This document shows, piece after piece, positions 1 through 12,694 of a DNA stretch of 64,000 nucleotides. Both the position numbers and the translations under genes were made by a program. Each line of letters begins with the position of its first letter. Positions within the stretch are counted from its first letter, which is position 1. Under the pieces are notes generated by a model that saw only the letters and a list, made by a program, of their open reading frames with translations, had not been told where the DNA came from and made no database searches. The stretch spans positions 5,580,001 through 5,644,000 of the forward strand of contig OZ023184.1 in assembly GCA_963995505.1 (NCBI GenBank). The letters are read 5' to 3'. The stretch is from Hypericum androsaemum (Eukaryota > Streptophyta > Magnoliopsida > Malpighiales > Hypericaceae).

Positions 1-1102
1 ACCCCAGCCCCCGGGCCTGCCGCTGTCGGAGAAGATAATCGTCGATGAGTTTAATCATTTTGGGCGACAGGATCGGGTTGCTCCTCCTCCGACGTTCTTT
101 GATTGAAAAAACCTCAAATCGAAGCCGCCCTCCCTCAAATCATCGAGAGCTGCTTTTCCAGGTAAGTGTTATGTGCGTGAGTTGTCTATCCTTAACCCCA
201 CCCTCGATTGTAGAGTCGTCGCTGGAAACCACCAAGTTGGAGGCTGTCGTCGCCGGGCCTGGGAGCTTCGAAAACTTACAACCTCATCCTCGACCTCCCA
301 CCTGCACCCGTGAACCGATTCACACCTTCAAGCTCGAGGTGGAGGGAGAGTGAAGTAAGTATTATCATGTGAGGTGCTTCAATTGATTCCTCCATTGAAA
401 ATGGTGTGAGGTCGTTGTTTTGATTTGGAGCTCTCTCCGAGCTTGCAAGTGTCGAATTTGCCGGGGACAACTTGGCAAGTGCTTAATTGATTAATGGGTT
501 TGCTGGGTTTGAAGGTTTGCTGGTAAGTGCTTAGTTAAATACTGGGTTTGAAGGTTTGCTGGGTTGCAATCGGTGGCAACATGTAAGAGGAGGAAGACGA
601 TGTGATTTTAAATAAATTGGGACCGTATAGGTAATTTACCACAGTACACGTCAACTTTAAACAAGCGGACTCTATTGCCACGTGTCTTCCACGTAATCTC
701 AAAACGACGTCGTTTCGGGCGGGTTTGGACGGATAGATGCCCTGGACCTGCCCGGATAATTGGTGGTCAACCACAAGGTACTAAAATAAACTTATCCCTT
801 TATTAAAAGCAAGTTGCAGCTCTATCTCGGATGGGAGTTGCAGCCAGATATAAGCTACGGAAGAGGGTCAGATCTATCTTTACTTTCACTTGTACCAGTC
901 AATTTATGTTTCACTAGCTGAAAGACGAAGCAAATTAACTAAACGAAGCAGTTAAGAGATCAACTGTTCAAGAGATAAGAACTTGAATCTCCTCCGTGCA
1001 TCAATCTCTTTCTACTTTCTAGATACAGTAACTTGGTTAAGTCATATCAAAAGTAGCGATTACACTTGGAACAGATAGCAGCAAAATTCACCAAAGAAAC
1101 AA
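1..1102. other. Intergenic region, no gene recognised
   Basis: I see no convincing gene here. Short open frames exist on both strands (for example 45-353 +), but they show no domain, no family resemblance and no coherent exon series. A donor-like CAGGTAAGT occurs near 160, so a leader exon or the end of a gene outside the window cannot be excluded. Confidence 0.4.
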
Positions 1103-2551
1103 GGGAAACTTCACTTTAGTACCCTGTAATTTGGCCAATTTTCACTTACAATCTTGTGGTAAAAAACTTCTTAAACAAAATGCGGTTGTTTTGTTGACAC
1201 GTGGCATGCCAACTCAGAAAAAAAGGACCCCAAAATTGCTAAGTTGTTGTGGTGATATTTTTCAAAACAATCCCAAATTAGTTTACGTTTTTCAATATCT
1301 CCTTCTTTTTCTCTCTCTCTCTCGATACCCTGTCTCCCCTCTCACCACCATCGAACCTCATCTCCATTGCTAAAGATTAGAAACCCAGAAATCAACCAAG
1401 AAAATCATCCATTCTAATCCAAACATGACAAGACCCAACAATAAATCTCAGATATCCCACGGTTATATATTGCTCACTCCCTTTCATTTCAGATCAAAAA
1501 ATCCGATAATTAATCCATGGCGACCATTTGTCTCGACCACCACCACCCCCTCCTCCGATGCCGTTTAACGACGTCGCCGAACCTCCTCTCCTACCCTCCT
1601 CGCCGCTTCCTCTCATACTACCATCGCCCCGCCAGGAAACTGATATGGAGCTGCTCTGTCAAGCTCCGCCTGGGCCCACGCAAGACTGCACAAACCCGTC
1701 AGTAGAGGAGGCGAAGGACGGGAGGGGAGGAAGCCATCGCCGCCGTCTTCCGGGGTCGCGTCAGGGTGGTAGCTCCTCGAGCCCGTAGCCATCAATTCCT
1801 GGTAGAGAGGAGGGCGGTTGTCCGTCACTGGGATTCCCGAGGCTGAAGCGAGCGGCGTCGTGGCTCGCGACGAGGACGAACACTGAGGTTGTTGACGCCC
1901 CTTCTCGTACGGGTTCTCTTCTCCCAAATCTCTGTTATGGTCCAATTCGTCAGAATGTTCTAGGATTTTGGTTTGGGGATTTTTCTTAGAGAGGGGAACT
2001 TGTTGATGTGTAGGTTGGATTCCCGAATTTCGTGGCTTGATTAGGGTAGGGGAATTGTTGTTGACGCTTGTGGCTTGATTTGGATTCTGATTGCTACATT
2101 GTATTCTGATTTGGATTGTTGAAACTTGTTGATGTTGAAGCTTGTGGCTTGATTTGGATTCCGATTAAGGTAGGGGGCTTGATCTTTACTTAATTAATTA
2201 TTTTGAGGGTTTGTTTGATTCTGGGTTGATTTCTTGGTTTGATTTGTTCGATGAAGAAGGAAAGGGGAAGGGGAAGGGGAAGGGGAAGGGGAGGGAAGAT
2301 TTTGAAAAACTGAAAAACTAATTTGGGATTATTTTGAAATTTTTAATGCGACAGACGACAGCTCAGCAATAAATGGGTAGAGTTTTTTCTGAGTTGGCTT
2401 TGCCATGTGTCGATGATAAAACGGAAGCGTTTGATTTTCGAGAGGGGGGAGTTGCCCGTGAGGTTTTTTTGAAATTTCAGGGACCCGTTTAAGAAGGTTT
2501 TTATCACAGGAAAATTGGCCAAACTATAGAGTAATAAAATGAAGTTTTCCC
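1103..2551. mobile_element. Non-autonomous Mutator-like element, long TIRs
   Basis: The two ends are inverted copies. The left end begins GGGAAACTTCACTTTAGTAC and the right end, read on the other strand, begins GGGAAAACTTCATTTTATTA; similarity continues for roughly 180 bp inward (about 1103-1290 against 2300-2551), including the motif around GGCATGCCAACTCAG. The terminal motif matches the elements at 16556 and 38323, so this is probably the same MULE family. The middle is GC-rich (about 1515-1930) with proline- and arginine-rich open frames, which is typical of captured gene DNA, but I do not recognise the source. No exact 9-bp target duplication remains, so the element is probably old. No transposase is present. 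Confidence 0.72.
2263..2297 (+). repeat. (GGGGAA)n tract
   Basis: About five successive GGGGAA units followed by GGGAGGG, inside the MULE at 1103-2551. The plus strand has enough G runs to fold as a G-quadruplex. Confidence 0.8.
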
Positions 2552-2864
2552 AAAAAAATCCAAAACCCACAACCAATTTTGCCAAGTTTGTAATATTTTA
2601 ATAGGGTAACGGGTATAGATGTCATTTCATGGCAAATTTTAGTATTGGTTAATCACTAAACACAAATTCCGATCACTCTTTCGGTTCCTAATGTTTGAGA
2701 AAATTGATTAAAAAAAGACTAGTATTGTTTTTGGTCTTTCAAACCCCCAGTTGCCAATTTGCTGCTGCTTTTTCTCTGATGAAGGAAAACCTAGAGTAGA
2801 GACCACGCGCCCTCGTCTTGTCTTCCGACCGACCACAAGGAACCGTACCCGTACCCGCCTAACC

Positions 2865-5362
2865 ATGGCCAGGGCTCTCTTCGTCACGCCGCCGTCCACC
2901 GCCCTGACCCGAATTTCCGCAGTCCCTACACCTTCATCCTCCTCCTCCTCTCTATCAACCCTAAGGCACGCCCACCCGGTGTCGTCCACTCAGCTCAGGA
3001 CCCCCAGGCTTCGAGTGCTGGCCGCTGTTATGGCCGAGAAGACCGCTCCGACGGCTCCGGGGATTAGTCTTGACGGTTACCTTCATTTCGTCAAGTACCA
3101 AGGCCTCGGCAACGACTTTATATTGGTAACAGACTTTTATTTAGTGTTGTTAAACCCTAACTGAAGTTGATTTGGGGGTTTTTATATTTTTTTTGGAATT
3201 AGGTGGACAATAGGGATTCGACGGAGCCTAGGATAACCCCGGAGCGAGCGGCGAAGCTATGTGATAGGAACTTTGGAGTAGGGGCCGATGGGGTGATTTT
3301 CGTGATGCCGGGGACCCAAGGCACCGACTATACTATGAGGATTTTCAACTCTGACGGCAGCGAGCCGGAGATGTGCGGGAATGGGGTCCGGTGCTTCGCT
3401 AGGTTTGTCTCTAAGTTGGAGAAATTGCAGGGGGAGCATATCAGGTTCAGACTTCACACCGGTGCTGGTTTGATTGTTCCTGAGGTTCTAGAGGATGGCA
3501 AGGTTCGGGTTGATATGGGTGAGCCTATTCTTAAGGCGGCTGATGTGCCCACGAGGTTGTCTCCGAATCAAGGGGAGGCTGTGGTTAAAGCAGGGCTCAT
3601 AGTGGATGGAGTTCAGTGGACTGCCACTTGTGTTAGCATGGGGAATCCTCATTGTGTTGTTTTCGGGAACGAACGGAAGCAGGTACGTGTTTCATGTGAA
3701 GGCATAATCAGTTCCGAATATAAGAGTACTTGATATGTTTCTGGATTTGCTATCAGCTTTTGCACATTTTGTGACACTCTTTGTGTTGTTGAAGTTATGT
3801 CTACTTCAGCTTTTACATGATTTGTCAAAGTTTTCTATTCTATCTCTTGCATCATCTTCTTTATATATTAACATATGCACAGGAATTGCTGGTTGATGAC
3901 TTAAACTTGCCTGAAATTGGTCCCAAATTTGAGCACCACGAGGCCTTTCCAGCACGAACAAATACTGGTAAGTTTTTGCTTCAAAGGTTTTGGGATTGGG
4001 CAGGTCCTGTGGCATGGTTTCTTTTTAGCTGACATAATACTTGCCGAACGGTATGAACTGTCTTCTTTAGTACATGACAGAATCCCTCTGGGAAAGGCAA
4101 ACTATTCTTAACAGGAGAAAATTTTCGGGTAGATAAATTATGCTTCCATGTCTTCATGGTTTTGACATGGAGGCTGAAATATTGGTGGTGCTATTCAGAT
4201 TATGCATTTCTGGTTGAGAATGGGGACGCAAGGGGGAAGCTATAGTATGCTGATGCGCTTGTCTCTAAATGCTACAAGCACTTTCCTAAATCGTGAATCT
4301 CTTGAACACATATCTTTCAAGAATGTATTGGTTTATTCTCTAAAAAATGTTACTTTCGGAACGAAAGGTTTATTTAGTTGAAAAGAGCATATTCCGTGCC
4401 CAATATCCTACATGGTTGAGGACTTCAGGTCTTTCGTTTAATAGTTCTTTGTTTTTTGCACAGAATTTGTGCAAGTCATATCCCCTTCACATCTAAAGAT
4501 GCGCGTATGGGAGCGTGGAGCAGGTTAGTTTATTTATGTACACAGTGTTATTTTTGTTCTGCATCTCAATAATATTAACAGTTAAGAGATTGCAGTTTAT
4601 TCTGATTTCTATATTTCTTGGCTTTTCTACTTTATGTTGTCCTTTTGATCATTATTTAACATGTTCCCTCAATTCCAAGAAGATTTTACTTGATATTTGG
4701 GAGCCTACGCATCTTTTGATTCAGGCACCCTCTTTTAGATTTTTGTATTTGCGGTTTATGCTGTTTCTGTTGGTTAGCATTTGGGTTTCATCTTTCCTTG
4801 AAAATTTGTGTTTTGTGATTTGTGGCTTGGCATGCGGTGGTCATTAGCCTCTGTACCAGTAACTCATGCGACTCTTTTGTATTATAGGTGCAACACTGGC
4901 CTGTGGAACTGGTGCTTGTGCAACTGTGGTTGCAGCAGTTCTCGAAGGTCGTGCTGGAAGGGTAAGTGTTGGTATCTTTTTGTTAGTGGCTATTGAATGG
5001 TTGGATGTTCATTAACGCTAAGTAGGACCATAATCAAGATGTTTCTGTTAAAGTGTGTTACTTTTTCTACAATCACTCCACCTTCACCCTTCAACTGCCA
5101 AAAAGAACAGGTATGACAAAGTTTCCGGAGAACAAGTAGAAACAAGATTGTAGTTTAGTTTGGAATGTTTTATCTGTGTTGGTATCAGTAAAATCCTTGT
5201 TCAATTTTAAGTTTTCCTCACTTTGTTAATGCTTTTCCAAACTAGAACTGCACCGTGGATCTACCTGGAGGCCCGTTGGAGATCGAGTGGAGGGAAGAGG
5301 ACAACCACATCTACATGACAGGGCCAGCTGAGGAAGTGTTCTGTGGATCACTAGCGGAATGA
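2865..5362 (+). CDS. DAPF: Diaminopimelate epimerase, plastid lysine biosynthesis
   Basis: Converts LL- to meso-diaminopimelate, the penultimate step of lysine synthesis in plastids. Six exons join in phase: 2865-3125, 3203-3682, 3883-3967, 4464-4523, 4888-4961 and 5246-5362, giving 358 residues, the usual length for plant DapF. The N-terminal ~55 residues are rich in Ser, Thr, Arg and Pro and look like a transit peptide. The core starts at [13 protein letters not shown]. The two catalytic cysteines of the family are visible: Cys145 in EMCGNGVRC and Cys301 in ACGTGAC. The start at 2865 has a good context (AACCATGGCC); an in-frame ATG at 2751 would add 38 residues of poor transit-peptide character and is less likely. 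All introns are GT-AG. No frameshift or missing key residue was found, so the gene should be functional. Confidence 0.96.
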
Positions 5363-6593
5363 CCTCCAACAAGTAGAATCGACGATTTAACAACTCGCGA
5401 ACTGCTGCGGAACTACAACGAAGAAAATGTTCCGTAGAACTGTCTCTTCTCTCTTTAGACTACCAAATAAGGATGTGTACCATTTGTTATGTTCAATAGG
5501 ACTGGATTCACCTGAACTTTTGATTTAGATGGGCATTTCTGTCATGGACTCCTGGAATAGAGTTAGAGCAGCTCCTAGTTTGCAGACCACTTACCGTCGG
5601 AAAAATACTGTTTTGTTCATGCTCGTTGTTTGGAATATGACAGATTTGATTTGCCTGGTTAGAGTGAGATTGATGAAGTCACGGGTCAGATGGTTGTTGA
5701 CTTGGTATTAACATGGCACAATGAACCCAACAAGAATTTGACGTGGTGCCATAGCAAATTGATTTGTTGAAAAATATTCGTGATCGCATGCTTCTCTTAC
5801 AAATTGATTTTGTATGAATTTTTTATTTTTATGTGAAACTTTTCCAAGGGCCTAAAAAATGTTCGGATTCGGACTGGTTTAAAAAAGAAAACTTATTAAA
5901 CCAAAATTATAAACGGATTAACTTACATGGTATTTTAAGTGTATCTTTTTATTATATTTAAAAAATTAAAAGTACAAAAACTAAAGGAGAGAAGCACAAA
6001 CAAAAAATTCAATCATTTTTATGAATTCACAACATATATATTATTTTCCCATGATCTCCTTTTAGTAAAATTTTATTAATTAACACATTATGTACATATA
6101 TATCTCGGCTGGAATCCTCTCATACTAAGTATAAGGTTGTACAATGGACTTCGTTAAAAATCTGTTGCGATAAAATTCAGTAAGAAAAAATCACAACGAA
6201 AAAGAGTACTCAAAATTACTATCAGACCATAACTTCACACATGCACCTGTGTCGATGAAAAATTCCTATTGCAACTTTTTTTTAAGTAAAATTGGTGACA
6301 ATTAGGTTTAAACTCTGGTCACTCCGAACTAAATTCTCATTTCTTATACTGCTAGAGCAAGTACATATCCATATTTCCTTTTGCAATTGAAGACATCTTC
6401 CCGTGACCTCCTCTATGATTGACCAAATTACTCCATATTGTATTTAATGGAGTATTCAAATTGTCTATAAATATAAGTCACGTCAATTATAATAGTTACT
6501 TAACGATTATTAATGAAAAGTTACGACCATTTTATATATTCTTATTCTCCAATATATTTTAGAACCCCTAAAAAAAAGTATATTTTAGGGTAA
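5363..6593. other. DAPF 3' flank and AT-rich intergenic DNA
   Basis: Holds the probable 3' UTR of DAPF and AT-rich spacer. No gene, RNA or clear repeat structure is recognised. Confidence 0.4.
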
Positions 6594-6790
6594 ATTACCT
6601 CAGGTCCCTCTGGTTTGCTAAAACGACTATTTTCGTCCCTCCTGTTTCGAAACCGATACTTTAGTCTCCCTAGTTTGATTTTATTATATTCTTAAGTCCC
6701 TTGCTGACATCATCATTCGATTTATTATATTTTAATAAAGAAAATGACTATCATACCTTTACTTTAAATTTAAGAAAAAGTTAATTTCTC
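6594..6790. mobile_element. Solitary MULE-type terminal sequence
   Basis: Begins GGGTAAATTACCTCAGGTCC and continues with motifs (CTTAAGTCCCTTGCTGAC) that closely match the termini of the elements at 19475-20622 and 26900-28328. I find no matching inverted end downstream, so this is probably a one-ended relic. Confidence 0.5.
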
Positions 6791-6971
6791 TGATTTTTAA
6801 GCGTAGGACATAATTTTCACTAATTAAAAAATGATAAAATAAATGATGAAATTACTACAAGGTACTTTTTCCAATATTTTTAAGCATATGAAATTATATA
6901 TTTGTGGAACGAAGTAGTAAGTATTTTTTTTGAGAAAAGAAGTAGCAAGCAAGTACCATCGTGAAATTTTT

Positions 6972-6995
6972 GAGAGAGAGAGAGAGAGAGAGAGA
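6972..6995 (+). repeat. (GA)n microsatellite upstream of kinesin-5 gene
   Basis: About 12 GA dinucleotides, some 270 bp upstream of the kinesin start codon. GA tracts are common in plant promoters and 5' UTRs; a regulatory role here is only a guess. Confidence 0.85.
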
Positions 6996-7266
6996 AACGC
7001 GCCCATAATCATAGATTTGAAATGGTGTGGGCCCCGCAAACATTCGAAAAAGGTAAAAACCAGAGCCGCGGAGGTCTTAAACGGCTACTTTACTCCTTTT
7101 TCAAAATCACAATACCTTTCTTTTCCCCTTATCTTTACTAGTTAGTGACATCACAAAACGCTTCTTTAGTTCCTCCCGAGATTCTCACCGACAAGATTCA
7201 GATCCAAAGCTTCTAACTAACTCGGAGAAATCAAGAAAAGGCGAAATCGGAATCCGAAAGAGGAAG

Positions 7267-10200
7267 ATGATGTCGATGACTCCGGATCACTCCAGGAAGG
7301 CGGGGCTTGGGGTGGTCCCTACCCCGCTTCCCTTCCTCACTCCCCGCCCCGAGCGACGGAGGCCCGATTCCCGAGGTTCAGACCGGACCTCCATCGCGCG
7401 CCTGGACCGTGACAGGGAGATCAATGTCCAGGTGCTCCTTAGGTGCAGGTATGTTCATGTTCATGCCTCCTAGATTGACCAATTGATTCTCGATTTTCGC
7501 TAGGGTTTTGACTTTGGGGTTTAGGCCGTTAAGCGATGAGGAGCAAAGGATCAATGTACCGAGGGTGATATCGTGTAATGAGCAGAAACGGGAAGTTTGT
7601 GTCTTGCAGAGTGTGGCTAACAAGCAAGTCGATAGGGTTTTCACTTTCGACAAGGTAAGATTGTCCGGATTCGCTCTGTTTGTTTGCGTTGAGGATTTAT
7701 GTTGTCTTTGGATCGAGATGATTGATTCGTGTTTGCGCTATGCGTTTTGATTAGGTTTTCGGGCCCAAAGCGCAGCAGAGATCGATTTACGATCAAGCCA
7801 TTGCTCCTATTGTTAGTGAAGTTCTCGAAGGGTTCAACTGCACTGTCTTTGCCTACGGGCAGACGGGTACAGGGAAGACATACACGATGGAGGGCGAGCT
7901 AAGAAACAAGGTTAGTATGCGAGAGTGCATTTTTATGAATTCAATGTGTGCTTTATCTTTTACTTTAATGGAACCTGTTGTGCACATGCAGGGTGGTGAT
8001 TTGCCTGCTGAGGCTGGTGTGATTCCGCGAGCCGTGCGCCAAATTTTTGATACCCTGGAAGCTCAAAATGCTGACTATAGCATGAAGGTGACTTTCTTGG
8101 AGCTGTACAATGAAGAAGTTACTGATTTACTAGCTCCCGAAGAAGTTTCGAGACCTACAGAAGAAAGACAGAGAAAGCCCATTTCTTTGTTGGAGGATGG
8201 GAAAGGTTGTGTGGTTGTCAGAGGGCTCGAAGAAGAAACGGTGTATAGCGCAAATGAAATTTACGCGCTCCTGGAGCGGGGAGCTGCCAAGAGGCGTACA
8301 GCTGATACATTGTTAAACAAACGCAGCAGGTTATAACTGTCTTCGTTTGTTTCTCTTTGATACTTTGATCAGTCGAGTAAAGGCCTTTTTGTTGAAGTTA
8401 TTTCATTCCTGTTCTAGTCGCTCGCATTCTATCTTTACCATCACTGTCCACGTGAAAGAGGCAGCAGTTGGAGATGAGGATCTAATCAAGTGTGGGAAGC
8501 TTAATCTCGTCGATTTGGCTGGATCAGAAAATATCTGTCGCTCAGGAGCTAGAGAGGTACTGAAATTTTTACTTTATGCAAAAATCTCTAGCCCTTCTTG
8601 ATCATGGAGAAAATATTAAAAGCAGTCCAGCCAGGTCAACAACGAATAAAACTATAAGTTTCATGCACTTATTGCTGTTTCAGCAGTTTCTTTATCAAGT
8701 AAAAAATAAGAAGTGTTAAGTTTGGCCAGGCAAGCTAGTTGTGGCTGCATTAGGCTTAATCCTGGGATTGCTGCCAACCTGTGTTAATGCAAGCAAATTG
8801 CAGGGACGTGTAAGAGAAGCTGGAGAGATAAACAAGAGCTTATTGACTTTGGGCCGTGTTATAAATGCACTGGTAGAACATTCAGCTCATGTACCTTACA
8901 GGTCAGTAAAAATATTGATATCGTCGTTGCAGTCCGCTTGTTGGTTCACTTACTCTGTGTGATTTTTATTAATTGCAGGGACAGTAAGCTAACAAGAGTG
9001 TTAAGAGACTCTTTGGGAGGAAAGACCAAAACTTGCATCATTGCTACAGTTTCTCCGTCTGCTCATTCGTTGGAAGAAACATTGAGTACTCTTGACTATG
9101 CATATCGTGCTAAAAACATTAAGAATAAGCCGGAGGTCATCATGGACACTCACCTTTTATGATGAAAATGAACCATTGCTTTCTTTCTTTCTGTCTGCTG
9201 ACTAATCCGTTGTTACGCAGGCTAACCAGAAGTTGTCAAAGGCTATTCTTCTTAAGGATCTGTACTTAGAGATTGAGAGAATGAAAGAAGGTTAGTGATG
9301 ATAGACAATATTTTAGGCCTTTATCCTCCCAATAAAAGCAAGTCTTTTTAACTATGTATTACATTCGATGCAGATGTTCGTGCAGCAAGGGAAAAGAATG
9401 GTGTCTATATTCCACACGAAAGATATGTACAAGATGAGGCTGAAAAGAAGGTAATGGGTTCCTCTGGAATTATTACGACTTTGTTTCTCTTTCATATTAC
9501 TGGATTGTAGAACTTAGAGCTTGTTGGTGTTGAACTTGACGATGTCCAATGATTTTAGTGCTAGCATCGGGACAAAGTATATTTATTGTTTTAGTTCTTC
9601 TCTAACCTAACTCCGCAACTCCCTTCAGGCAAGGATCGAGAAGATAGAGATTTTAGAGAATGATCTTAATCTGAGTGCGAAGGTACGGCTTGTTGGTACT
9701 AATACATTTGTCCTTTCACGAGATGAACTTTAAATATTCAACCGATCCGACTACCCTGCATCCAGGAAGTTGATAGGTTCCGTGAGCTCTATCTCTCCGA
9801 GCAGGAACAGAAGCTTGATATTGAAAGTGAGCTGAAGGACTGTAAGGTGACTGTTCTACCAACATTTATACTCTCTATGATTTCTTCGAAACATTTTGTG
9901 GATGACAAGACAATTGAATAATGCCTTCCAGATGAATGTGGAGAAAACTAAGAAAGAGCTGCTCCATCTTGAAGAGAACTATAGGAATGCCGTCTTGTCA
10001 CTTAAAGAGGCAGAGAATTTTATTTCTAATTTGCAGAGCTCAGGTTTGTCATATGATCCATGGTCTACAGAAAATCCTGTTTTCTTTTCCGTGTGTGACA
10101 TTTATGATCAAATGAAATAGAAAACACCATGATCGATCGCGCAAAGGATTTGCGAACTGATTTGCAAGCTGCATCAGATGATCTTACTTCACTATTCGCA

Positions 10201-12694
10201 AAATTAGGTAGCAATTCTCTCCCTTTCTGAGGCCGGGGATATTTTTTTAGTGTGTCATTGAGATTTCTGAAGGCTTTTATATTTCTCACAGATAAGAAGG
10301 AAAAGATGGAAGCTGAGAATCATAGCATAGTTTTGACATTTGGTTCTCAGCTTGATCAGAGTTTAAAGAACATGCACAGAGCTATCATTGGCTCAGTTTC
10401 TGAACAGAAGCAGCAATTAAGGAGCATGGAAGAACATAGCCAGTCTCTCCTTGCCGAAAAATGCGAAGTAAGACGGAATTTATGCATGGAATTATCTGTT
10501 TGTTCCAGCTCACTTGTCTTCCCGTTAATACTATCCTCCTTGAGCAGGCCACAAGAGTCTTGGAATCAAAGATTAAGAGCATAGCTGAGACATATACGTC
10601 AGGGGTGACAACTGTCAAGAATCTTGTGAATACAATGCAAAGGAAAGCTAACTCTGACCTAGAGCAGATGAATAATGTTTTTTCATCCCAACTGATGGAA
10701 GTTGAAAAGGTATAACATTCTCTATAACTCTTTCTATAGTAATTTGATTACAACCCCGGGTAAATTTTGAGAAATGGGAATGTCTACTCTGACTGTGTAG
10801 TTAATCAATAACATGGAGGTGGAGGCAAAAGAGGTTATTGACGAAATTCATAATTCTCTGACTGAGCAAAAGATGCTTCTATCAATGTGGGCAAAGCAAC
10901 AAGAGCAGGCAAGTTGTTTGTTCTTAATGGTTTCTATCTTGTCTTAAATTGATTCTAGCCTCTGAGAGTTAAAAAGTATGTTTTCTCCTTGCGTACGCAG
11001 GGATTACTATGCAGTTTGGCTTCCGCCCAAGTAATTTCGGATGCGTCGGTGCATGTTCTCAGTGATCTCCATTACAAGGCTTCTCAAGTCATGATGGACC
11101 TTGAGGAAAGCCAGGCCAAAAGATCTCATCAATTAGCTGTCTTTGAGAAGACGTTCCAGGTATGCTCTCGCACAATATTTTCATTTTGAAATATTCACTG
11201 CTAGGGGGCTTCAAAGGCTGATCAAACTTCTGTGGAAACAGGAACAAGCTGCTAAAGAGAAGGAACAAGCTTTGGAAGTTATCGCGGCAGCATTAGATTC
11301 TTTGATGTCCAGCAGAACAGCGATGGTGATTTTACTTTTCATTCTGATCTTTATGCTCGGAAAATATTATAGTCGGTCCGTGACAGTTTAAAATCAACAG
11401 GTATCAGAGGCGTCAAAGAACCTCAAGGATGCTATGACGCAGGATCACAATCGATTGCGGCTTGATATGTCAACCATGCAACATGTTTCATCTGAAGCTA
11501 AAGAAGAAGTGAATAAATATGCAGAAGAAACTCAAACAAGTTTCATGGAAGACATGTTTTCTGTGGCGGAATCAAGGGTCGTCATGGAGAGCATCATCAA
11601 CGAATGGTATGCTATTACTGATTGGTTATTAACCGAGAATAATCAGTTGAATGACTCATACATACACATTGCAGATTCTTCGAAACTGTAAAACCGAAAT
11701 AGATGTTTAAATGTTGATTTTCTATTGAGATTGTGCAGCTCTTTGGGACGTGCTAAAGTAGATTTAGCATTTTCGACAAGTTGATTTTATTGTCGTTCCT
11801 GTGCAGCTCTACCAAGGTGGATTACTCTAGGCAACTCTGGGAGACCAGTCGATTACATCTAAGTAATCTCAACGAAAGGCATGTTATGAAGACAGAATCA
11901 CTGACAAAGTAAGGATGTTTTTATGAAGGTCCTTGTTTTAAAAATGTAAAAATTGTGCAGAACTCTGATCGTCGGCTGATTTCTGTTCTTCTTCTATAGG
12001 GATAAAGTTGGTGCAAACTGTACCGCGTATGAAGAATTTCTATCTGCATCTTCCACCATGGATGCAGATGTTGATTCGAGGACCAGTGGTGCAATTGCAA
12101 CTGTTCACGGTACATCTTTGCCTATACTTCACTCACATACAATGTTTTCCGGTCTTGGGAACTTTTCTCTGATTACCAACTTCAAATATATGGGCAGATG
12201 TTCTAGCAAAAGACAAAGAGGGCAATGCAGAAATGGACTCCATGATTAGCATGTGTATGAACCAGCTCCAATCTACCCAAGAGAGCCATGGTGAAAGCGT
12301 ATCAAGCATCCGACTCACAGCTGAAAAGCACCTAACAAAAGATTATTTGGTACGTTCAGAACCTTCACATGCATGCCAACTTTCCGATCATTTCGCCTTA
12401 ACTTGCGACGCCTCCGTCCATTCGACGAACCCTTATGGGAGGCTCAATTTTTGGTGCATACAGGTCGATCAGGGTACGTGTGCAACGCCAAAAAGGAGAG
12501 CCATAGCAGTTCCGAGTATCGAATCCATTGAAGAGATGAGAACCCCAACACCTGCTTGCAAGAGTCACTACAACAAAGGACAGAGGCAATCAGAGAACAG
12601 GTCAAGTGGCAGCCATCTCGAGGGCGGCAAGATCCCGCACCAGTTATTACAAGGGGCATCACCTATTCGAGCTCCTTTTAGCGACGTCAACTGA
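7267..12694 (+). CDS. KIN5: Kinesin-5 (BimC/Eg5 class) mitotic motor
   Basis: Plus-end-directed, homotetrameric motor that cross-links antiparallel microtubules in spindle and phragmoplast. I join 23 exons, all in phase, to 1056 residues (family about 1040). Exon starts: 7267, 7525, 7755, 7992, 8418, 8804, 8979, 9221, 9374, 9629, 9766, 9932, 10121, 10292, 10548, 10801, 11001, 11242, 11401, 11807, 12000, 12198 and 12464. The N-terminal motor has the P-loop GQTGTGKT (139-146), switch I NKRSSRSH (265-272) and switch II DLAGSE (301-306); the neck reads [12 protein letters not shown] long coiled-coil stalk follows. The tail has a BimC box: TPKRR with Thr988 as the expected cyclin-dependent kinase site, then [12 protein letters not shown]. 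The N-terminal extension (SRKAGL...[10 protein letters not shown]) points to the KIN-5A/B/D group rather than KIN-5C. Intron 16 uses a GC donor at 10909. Nothing looks broken. Confidence 0.95.
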
